Below are positions 34,745 through 64,000 of a stretch of DNA of 64,000 bases, one piece after another. The DNA is from Artemia franciscana. Its lineage: Eukaryota; Arthropoda; Branchiopoda; Anostraca; Artemiidae. The notes below the pieces were generated by a model. It did not search any database, was not told the DNA's origin, and saw nothing but the letters and a program-made list of their open reading frames with translations. The DNA lies in NCBI RefSeq assembly GCF_032884065.1, contig NC_088872.1, positions 33,762,917 through 33,826,916 on the forward strand, written 5' to 3'. Position 1 is the stretch's first letter; each line of letters starts with the position of its first letter. Both the position numbers and the translations under genes were made by a program.

Positions 34745-37000
34745 GCGCATTTCCTGGTTTTGGGTTTTTTCGGACTTTCTGTATGGTATTTTCTAGATGT
34801 TTCTGAACATTTAGGTATAAGAATCATTTGCGTTGCAATTTGCTCCAGGTTTGACCAATTTTTTTTCAGGTAAAATGACTGATCTATTTTGGTATAAAGA
34901 AAATAGACGTAAGAACCATACCGTGAAATATAATAACCTTAGAACTAAAAGTTACGTGAAGTCTTGCGTTTGCAGGTGAATGGTCTTTAATATGCGCGTT
35001 TTTTATGGCACTTGGTATTAACCAAGTGACATGTAGCAATCGCAAATTCTGTCAGTCTGTCTGTCGTTACCGGTTTTGCTACTTTAGGCACTTCCAGGTA
35101 AGCTAGGACGATGAAATTTGGCAGGCGTATCAGGGACTGGACCAGATTAAATTAGAAATAGTCGTTCCCGATTCCTGATTTGGCCATCTGGGGGGGAGGA
35201 GTGGGGGGCCCGTTAATTCGGAAAAAATAGAAAAATTGAGGTTTGTTTAACTTACGAACGGTTGATCAGATCTTAATGAAATTTGATGTTTGGAAGGATA
35301 CCGTGTCTCAGAGCTGTTATTTTAAATCCTGACTGGATCTGGTTACATTGGGGGGGGGGGGGTTGGGAGGGGGAAACCTAAAACTTGGAAAACACTTAGA
35401 GTGTAGGGATTGGGATGAAACTTGGTGGGAAAAATAAGCACAAGTCCTAGATACATGATTGACATAACCGGAACGGATCCACTCTCTTTGGGGTAGTTGG
35501 GGGGGGGGGGTTAATTCTGAAAAATTAGAAAAAATGAGGCATTTTTAACTTACGAACGGGTGATCGGATCTCAATGAAATTTGATATTTAGAAGGATATC
35601 GTGTCTCAAAGCTCTTATTTTAAATCCCGACCGGATCTGGTGACATTGGGGGTAGTTTGGGGTGGGGGAACCTAAAATCACGGAAAACGCTTAGATTGGA
35701 GGGATCGAGATGAAACTTGGTGGGGAAAATAAGCAGAAGTCTTAGATACCTGATTCACATAACTGGAACGGATCCGCTCTATTGGGGGGGGGGGTGTTTA
35801 ATTCTGAAAAATTAGAAAAAATTATGTATTTTTAACTTACGAAGGAGTGATTGGATCTTCATGGAACTTCATATTTAGAAGGACCTCGTAACTCAGATCT
35901 CTTATTTTAAATCTCAACCGGATCCAGCGTCATTGGGGGGGGGGAGCCGGAAATCTTAGAAAATACTTAAAGCAGAGAGATCAGGATGAAACTGGATGGG
36001 AAGAATAAAAACCTGTCTAAGATACGTGACTGACATAACCGGACCGGATCTGCTCTCTTTGGTGGAGTTTGGGAGGGGGGTAATTTTTAAAAATTGAGGT
36101 AGTTGTAACTTACGAAAGGGTGACCAGATCTTAATGAAATTTGATATTTAGAAGGACCTTGTGCTTTAAAGCTCTAATTTTAAATTCCGACTAGATCCTG
36201 TGACATTGGGGGGAGTTGGAGGGGGAAATCGGAATTCTGGGAAAACGTGAAAATTGGGGTATTTTTATCGTACGAATAGGTGATCGGATCTTAATGAACT
36301 TCGATATTTAGAAGGGATTCGTGTCTCAGAGCTTTTATTTCAAATTCCGACCAGATCTTTTGACATTGGGGGGAGTTGGAGGGGGAAATCTTGGAAAACG
36401 CTTGGAGTGAAGCAATCGGGATGAAAGCTTGGTGGATAGAATAAACAAATTTCCTTGATACGTGATTGACGTAACCGTACTGGATTCGCTCTCTTTCGGG
36501 GAGTTGGGGGGAGGGGCTCAGTGATTTGGCGAGTTTGGTGCTTCTGGACGTGCTAGGACGATGAAAATTGGTAGGCGTGTCAGGGAGCTGCACAAATTGA
36601 CTTGATAAAGTCGTTTTTCCAGATTTGACCATCTGGGGGGCTAAAGAGAGAGGAAAAATTATAAAAAATTAGGTATTTATAAATTACGAGTGGGTGATCT
36701 TGTCTTAATGAATTTTGATATTTAGAAGGACATTGTGACTCAGGGCTCTTATTTTAAATCCTGACCGGCATTAAGCCTCTGATTTTCCTTTTAAATCAAT
36801 CTATTGATTCTTAGAATTTTGTTAGAGCTCATACCATATGAGCTCTTGGCTCTTAGCTCTTCTTGCCTCGTCACAAGTGCCATATGAGCTCTTAGCTCTT
36901 GTTGTTGTTTTTTTTTCCTATTACTGACGTTAAATTATCTAGCTCGTATTTAATGTTTCATAAAGAAAATATTGCTTATTTTTCTTACAATAAAATATTT
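34745..37000 (+). repeat. Host repeat R split by a family A insertion
   Basis: 34745-34999 aligns with 42316-42594 through shared blocks such as gaacatttagg, ttggtataaagaaaatagacgtaa and aaccttag. 36904-37000 aligns with 42588-42660 through acgttaa, tatctagctcgta, taatgtttca and aaagaaaa. The two halves are therefore one repeat into which copy A3 inserted. The identity of repeat R itself is unknown. Confidence 0.7.
35000..36903 (+). mobile_element. Family A element, copy A3 (best preserved)
   Basis: It begins in a T-run followed by atggcacttgg. A perfect starting hairpin has arms CACTTGGT (35009-35016) and ACCAAGTG (35021-35028) around ATTA. The interior has about four tandem units, with acattggggg or its variant near 35345, 35643, 35930, 36203 and 36363. 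The end carries two perfect hairpins: AATCAAT/ATTGATT around CT (36794-36809) and GAGCTCATA/TATGAGCTC around CCA (36825-36845). It finishes catatgagctcttagctctt. There is no coding region. Confidence 0.88.
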
Positions 37001-37520
37001 TCTATTAGATACTTTTTTTTATTCATTCACTGCCTAAAGGTAGTCAGATCTTAGGGCATTTCAGAGACCCTACGATTCCCAAAATTTTTAATCTCATGCT
37101 AAGAATGTTGTTTTTTTTCTTTGGTTCTCTTGTTTTTGTAATCGTTGCAATGGGTTCCCGAATTCCATTCGACTCGGGATCCCCAGTCTTGAGTGGGATT
37201 TATTTTGCATTTTTGCCAAACCATGGGTGTATTTATATGATAATTAGTTTAAATATGGATAATATGGTAAAGGCTATGAAGTTTAGGAGGACCTATGCCC
37301 TAAGCCCGACCTTCCCCGGATTTGCGCCTCCTTCAGAACTAATTACCGTTCTCTTCTTAAGACTTGAGTTTCCCTTGACAATATAGCTTTTGACTAAACC
37401 TTTTGGAAGTTTCAGCTTTTCTTAATTCCGTTTTCTGGGTTTGTATTTTATAGGGCGTTGTCTTGGCGCGAGAAATATGATCTCATTTTAAATCCGTTCT
37501 TGAAGTTGCAGGTTTCAAAG

Positions 37521-58194
<20,674 letters not shown>

Positions 58195-58700
58195 CTACGC
58201 ATAGCCACGAAATTCCATAGGTTGGCCATTTATTTTTATTCTTGTTTTTCCTTATTACCGTTCAAGTCCTTATTCACCTGTGTTTGACTACAAAGGGACC
58301 ATAATGGGCTGTTCACTTTTTTGTGAAGAATATGGTGGATAACCAGAACTGAATCTCATATCATGTTTTTTTTGTTTTTTTTTTTGTCTTTTTTTTTCAT
58401 CGATCTGTAATATACAGGCTGTTTTTAGAAGTGTGTGTTTTTGGTATATTTGTACAAATCATTCGTGTTTTAAGCCAAGTTTGAATGAGAAAATTTTAAA
58501 CCGTTTATGGGGACAGTTTGATTGCATACTCTTAACTGAATCTCTTCGTGTTTCTACTTGGAATTGCGTTTGTGATGTGATTTCATCTCTTGTAAATACT
58601 TCAATATGTACGAGTCAATGACAATCAAGTATTATAATCTCTGTTTTTTGTAGCTTTGAGCTAATCGCACAATTAAAATAAAGATGAAATTCCATGAATT
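58195..58700 (+). other. Tetraspanin 3' UTR (probable)
   Basis: Follows the stop codon at 58192-58194. It is AT-rich with several T-runs near 58363-58400. A candidate AATAAA lies at 58677-58682, so transcripts may end about 10-30 bases later. A second AATAAA near 59019 is an alternative. Confidence 0.6.
58677..58682 (+). terminator. Candidate poly(A) signal of the tetraspanin gene
   Basis: AATAAA about 480 bp after the stop codon; the first canonical hexamer downstream that I noticed. Confidence 0.55.
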
Positions 58701-58709
58701 TTGCAATTC

Positions 58710-61700
58710 ACCGGATCTAAAAACTTGATAAGAAGTTCATTGCAGTGTAGTATCTTCATGGAAGAAAAACACTGAAACTATACAACACACTAAACATCCA
58801 AAAGAAGAAAATTTGCAAGGATCGTGATAACTGATCCTGCATGTATCGAAGTATTTCAACGCATATCGACCTGTGCCTTCTCGCAAATATTATTCCGCAA
58901 AATCGCTAGATTTTTTGAGAAATTTTCGAAAAATCGCCTCAGCAAGATTGCACCAATTTCTATCTTTTCTAACGTGCGACATGTGGGGATGTGCGGTTAT
59001 ACCATATTTTTAACTTTGAATAAAGTCAATTAGAGATATTAGTAATTACACAGACTTCACCCCCCTCCCCTCTCGTTGAAAACTCGAAATTGTATAATTC
59101 TCCCATAATTTCCGCCTTTTTCATACAACTATTCTGTTTTTGCCTTTTTTTTATCCCCTTCCCCTGAAATATATTTCTTTAAATATATACCTATTGAATA
59201 AGTTGTTTGACTAGTTTTGCTAAAGTTCGGGTCTTTCTTACGTAATATTTAAAGTTTTATCTTTAACTCTAATAGGTTTTATCTTTAAAAAGATAAACAG
59301 GTTTATCTTAATGTTTGACTTTTTTAGCTAAACAATATATGTTTACACAAATAAATTTTTCAGAAAAGTGGAAAAACGCATTTCTGATACACGGATTGTT
59401 ATTAACAACCAAATAACAGTGTTGTCTATTGCTGCTAGTGAGAAAAGTAAATTTTTGTAAAAAAAAAAGAAATTTCTAAGCATCTTGAGAGCGAAATATG
59501 TAAACTGATCAAACGCGCTGAGTTTGTGGGGACGGATCTATAAATATTATTTTGAAAATACCGCTTACTTCCGTCTGTATTAACGTAGCAGAATTGTCTT
59601 ATCAAAGATGTTAAGCTCTTTGCATAAATCAAAGTCGTACGTTTGAATTCTCTTCTTTTTGACCTACTAGAATGAATTTTATGGAGCTGTATCCTGAAGG
59701 GATTTATTCTTTAAGGTTTTTAAATTGCTTACTGACCCGATAGGCCACTTTGATAAATTTGTTGAAGTAAAGAAAGAAAAAAGTAAAAAAAAAAAGTACA
59801 TTGCTGGTTTTTACAAAGTGTTTGGTTAAAAAAAAAAGATTAGTTCATTGGTTTGCCAATGTGTTCGTCAGCAGTAAATGCATTTTCAAAGGGGTTCATG
59901 TATTACCGGAAAAAGATAAAAACAGGTGGTTTGGTGCTAAAAATAATTTTTGTTTGAGATTTGCTCTGAGTTGATTTGGCTCCTGAAAGGCTCACTTATC
60001 ATTCACCTTAAATAATTGTTGGGTGGTAAAGAACTGTTTACCGCCGATGTGCATTTTTTTTTTTATCACTAGAATATAAAAAAAATCACATAATTGTAAT
60101 AGCTAAACTATACTTTTTCGTGTTTGAGCTCCCTTGCTCCAAAATGGTTTGAACCCTTCTCGAAATAAAACAAAAATCCTAGCAACACTCTTTTCTAGTT
60201 TTTTCTTCTTTTTTCTGAGGGTAAATCACGCTAGCTGCTAGTATCGTTTGGCCAGTTTTTGTAGCAATAGATGTATTTTTAGTAACAATAAAGGCAAATA
60301 GATGAACATCATCACATCAAAATACCAGTTTAGAGTTGCGTGCTAAGCACGTTTTAAAATAGGGCTTCATGACGGCCAAGAAAAAAAGAACACAAGACAC
60401 GTTTCCTCCAGATTTGTATTATTTTTTCTCTGGGTGTTCTTTTTTGAATTGTAAATATTGTTTTTTCTCTTTTCAAGTTACTAAGAGCTGTGTAGACGTG
60501 CCGTCCGTATTTGATGTTTTCTGTTAGATGGTTTAGGGAAATATTTTCGTTTCCAATTTTGCTAAAGAAAAGTACAAGGTTATACTCAAAACTTCTAAAA
60601 AATAGTTCATTCAAACCTTATTGGCATACAATATTTAGGTGTGCCATTCATAGGTTTAATTTTCATTTCTTCTTGTGTACCTAGTATGTCTGGTTAGTTT
60701 TCTATCATAATGCTTACATTTTGTCTGCAGTAATCCAAAAGGCACTTTATGATGTTTTCTTTTTTATATCAAGCTGAGAATTATAGCCAATTCCTTAAAG
60801 TGAGATGGCTGGATCCAAAATATATGGGATAAGGTCTTCGGCTTCTTATCTCCCCCCACCCCCTGTCTCCTTGTTCCTCGAAGTTCTTAGCTTGTTACGA
60901 TTTTCCCTACTAGTTCTTATATTTCCCATATAATTCGTATAATTGTTGCGTCCATCCTTTTACATTGTGCCCACCCCCTGTGAACAATTTGCCTATATAT
61001 GCGTCAGAACCGGATTTATTGGTCTAACCCTTATCCTTTATTTCATTTGGCTCCAAGTATACTTAACTCTCATGCTGGATTTGTGTATTTCGTTCATTAT
61101 CACGATAAATAGGAAAAGTTTATTTAAAATAGATGGCATTTTTGTTTGTCCCTTTATATTTTCGAGTTTAAAATCTGAAGTCTTTTTAAATTAGTTTGAT
61201 CGGTTAATTTTTATAAGTGTTATAATTTAACTACAGCAAGAAACGAGTGGGTGCTGCAAATGACGCTATATTATTTTAGTTGTCAAATTGCGATTTACAG
61301 TCACTCTTGAAGCCAATATACTAAATTTTCTGTTTTTTTTTTATCTCATTTGGTTATCAGGATACTTAGAATGTTGTCCTAAGATGAGTCCCAACTCGTA
61401 ATATGTACCCTAAAAAAAAGCGGAGGATGAGGCTTTCTGTACTTGAATTGTGTTTGTCCAATCCTGATCGTCAAGGAAGAACCTCGTTCTCTACAAGCAA
61501 AAGTTTGATAGAAGTTTTTGTGACCGCTTATTTTTATGTTGCGTTCCGTATCGGCTTCAAACTTTATGGCATCCTTGGCCTAAAGATCTAAATGAGTTTT
61601 CCAAGAAAATTGTACGAAAAACTTCTCACTCCTCAACGCGTTCTGTAACTGGCAGCTCTTAGCTCTTAGCTCTTAGCAATGAATATGTGCCTCCTACGCT

Positions 61701-63470
61701 TTTACTCACCTTGAGCAATGACAAAACTATAACAGTTTCTAGACGTTCACGTCATACCAGCAAACGAACAGCTAACCTTAAGTTCACAGCGTCCCGAAGA
61801 AATTCATGCCCTTCGAACTTTCCTGACCCTTCGATTCAGTTTTCGATCTAAGAGGACATTGGTCCTTGCAATGACAGAAGAGTAGCTTTTGGTTTTCATA
61901 GAAAAAAATTGATGTAAGTGTTGCTGAATGTCTGAAAATAGCATGGAGGCTCAAAGACAGCTTGTGGCTTCGTACTGATTCTTCAGCAGGTGATATTATT
62001 GCTTCTGAAGTCTGACACAAACGAAGCTCTTCATTGTGAATAACGGGTGTTTTTCTTGTCACTACTTATGTGCATTCTCTGGGTTCTAATCTACTCCTGA
62101 CGTGTGTGCAACAGTTTGTCTTGTTATTCAACCGTAATGAAGTTATGATGTCTTTGAACCTCCACGGTGTTTTCGTACTTCAAAATGTCTCTCGGCTGAA
62201 GTCTAATTAATACTTCTGCGCCAATAAAAAAAAAATACTTCTGCCCAATAAATCTGGTACAAACGGCCAAAGACTGTTGATTTTGGGGACTCCGTGTATC
62301 CCAATTTAATTGAGGAGAACTAAGGAAAAAATGTGACATATGGAGTATTGCAACTAGGATACACAGAAATTTAACGAGATTTTATTGTTAACAAGAGAAA
62401 AAAAGTGTGTTGTCATTTTTCAGTGCTTCCACTCTGGGGTAAAATTTATGTATTGTAATATAACGCCTTTTGTGGTTACCGCAGCTTATGTACTCTTTAA
62501 GATGTGAAGTTTATATTTTAACATGTTATTACTCTTAGCTATTTTATTTATAAACATATCACATATTTTGGAAGATATTTTCTTAGAACGTTTATCAAAT
62601 GTCTGTTTGAGTGCCATTTCGTTTGCAGTTGTTCTTAGTGAAAGATTTCATAGATAAAGTGATTAAATCTCATGTTTTACGGAAGTTTCTTTGTTTTCTT
62701 TTTTTCTGTTAGGTATCCACATATTTAGGAACCACTGACATGGCGACATTCCCCCTAGAATTGAATAAGTACATTTTGAGGTTAATTGTTTGATGTAATT
62801 TGTTATGAAGCCAAGTGATAACCGCCAGGCAAGAAACTGTTGCGTCTTGCGGGTTGAATCGTGTTTCATCTTTTTACCAATTTTGCTCGACTACTGAATT
62901 TTATTATCATTGATTTGTATTATTCCAGGCTGGACTAATTCTGACTGGACATCCTTTCGTCATTTGAAATTGTAGGTTCATAGAAACCATAGCCCTAACA
63001 TCGAAAATTTTTCAAATCAGGGCCACTACAACAGGGTTTCTATACGAAACTTCAATAAAACAAAATCCTCTGCTCCAGAAACGTTCCCTAAATTGGCATA
63101 TAGATTCAAAAAATACGTATGCTGTTCAAAACGAGTCACCAAGCAGAAGTGATGCCAAATAAACAAAAAAAAATTAAGCGACAATTTAAAAATGCGTTAT
63201 TTTTATACTGCTAAAAGGTTCCTCAAATGATTTACTTTTACCCTGCCAAAACTCCTATATTGTTTTATGTCTACGGTAAAGCACTTAGTTTTCTGCAATC
63301 CTACAAACGTCGGAAAATATCACCAATCGATTTATTTGCACTAGTTTTATTGATACATGTTAGATAGGGCGTGAAGTTACTTCCCTCGGAAAAACTTTTG
63401 TTTTTTAAGTTAATCTTTGTTCGTTTTTTATTACAATCTAATGTAGAAACAACGCTGCTATGATCTTTTT
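58710..63470. other. Downstream intergenic stretch
   Basis: No supported exon, RNA gene or complete element. Fragments include a family A end-like agctcttagctcttagctctt near 61656-61676 and a hairpin-like aaagaactgttt near 60029 that recalls the family B start. Open frames at 60354-60614, 61784-62062 and 62663-62869 (-) have no recognised domain. Confidence 0.4.
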
Positions 63471-63474
63471 TATT

Positions 63475-63560
63475 TATGCAGAATAATTCTGTTGTTTTAA
63501 GTTTTATTGTTGCTCCTTAGTTTTGGTTGAAAATTAATTTTGTCATATAATTTCTAAATC
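63475..63560. repeat. Family B palindrome half-arm fragment
   Basis: gcagaataattctgttgttt, taagttttattgttgctcctta, then ttttggttgaaaattaat match the right arm of the family B terminal palindrome, in diverged form. Confidence 0.5.
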
Positions 63561-63564
63561 ATCT

Positions 63565-64000
63565 CCAACCTTAGATAAGAGACATCAATCCTTATTAAGG
63601 AGCTGAACGAAGAAATGGTACAAGAATTTTAGGAAAAAATTGGTTTAGAATAGAAAAAAGAATTAAACAGTGTCGTTTCTTTTCGTATTTTTTTTTAGAG
63701 AAGAAATAGATTGTTAATTCTTTGTTTAAAAAAAAAAAAATATAGTAGCACTTAAAAAATTAGCTGCAGCCGAGTAGCTTTGACATAAAAGGTTAACTAA
63801 ACAGACAGGTTTACATATAGACATGCTTGTTGAAAATTTTGCTAGCTCAACAGAAATGTCCCTTTAGGCTTAGGGAGTTTTTTGGCCTGTCCATAAATAG
63901 AAGTCACTCATTACTTAGAAATGAATTTAAATTTCCAAAAAAGATCATTTCTTGTGTAGGTACCATAAAAGGTATTACAAACTATGAGTTTGTTTTCATT
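63565..64000. other. Window end without recognised features
   Basis: AT-rich with A-runs; nothing could be supported. Confidence 0.35.

Noticed and set aside
35000-36903. Family A as a classical Helitron
   Set aside because: It does not show the canonical CTRR end next to a T, nor a clear TC start; only a looser Helentron-like hypothesis is kept.
37458-37520. Upstream in-frame ATG of the tetraspanin (MSWREKYD...)
   Set aside because: The family start MGLSC at 37521 fits much better, and an acceptor-like gcag at 37507-37510 suggests the upstream frame is intronic.

Overview
The window looks like invertebrate nuclear DNA, most likely arthropod and possibly crustacean. It is AT-rich, with one gene split by long introns that use ordinary GT-AG splice sites. 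It also holds metazoan-type non-LTR retrotransposon fragments, hAT and Merlin transposase remnants, a tRNA-derived SINE, and many foldback or tandem-repeat elements. The species cannot be fixed from the sequence; a brine-shrimp-like genome is only a guess. Nothing prokaryotic was seen.

Only one gene can be read from start to stop. It is a tetraspanin on the + strand, with six coding exons between 37521 and 58194 (269 residues). Every intron is phase 0. The transmembrane segments, the CCG motif and the six loop cysteines are intact. The protein resembles the TSPAN18/TSPAN1-like group. One isolated, well-formed candidate exon (12301-12484, +) of unknown identity suggests a second gene whose other exons were not found.

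Region by region: 1-4.1 kb holds old repeats and a decayed copy of repeat family B. 4.38-5.19 kb is a 5'-truncated CR1-like LINE (-). 6.8-7.46 kb is a second LINE fragment (+), cut by a repeat array at 7.46-8.7 kb. 9.4-10.56 kb is a composite repeat with CTA triplets and a degenerate 12-mer array. 10.7-11.23 kb is a foldback element (family C). 12.85-13.63 kb is a LINE reverse transcriptase fragment abutting a hAT transposase relic (13.69-14.59 kb). 15.82-16.50 kb is a nearly identical 340-bp tandem duplication. 17.9-22.5 kb holds more family C and F copies and a ~120-bp minisatellite. 22.6-22.83 kb is a LINE 3' end (-). 23.46-24.11 kb is another foldback element. 24.6-24.95 kb is a Merlin/ISXO2-like remnant (-). 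27.4-32.1 kb holds two consecutive copies of family A, the first interrupted by a family B element. 35.0-36.9 kb is a third family A copy, inserted in another repeat whose unoccupied counterpart lies at 42.3-42.66 kb. 37.5-58.2 kb is the tetraspanin gene, with family B palindromes, a SINE, two AT microsatellites and an antisense family A copy in its introns. 58.2-64 kb holds its 3' UTR and then mostly unassigned sequence.

The most notable material is the pair of repeat families A and B. Both appear to start with a short perfect hairpin and to end in palindromic structure. Family A carries internal tandem repeats of about 270-300 bp. In two cases a matching uninterrupted copy in the same window lets the insertion point be placed. 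They could be non-autonomous Helentron/HINE-like or foldback elements, but neither class is proven.
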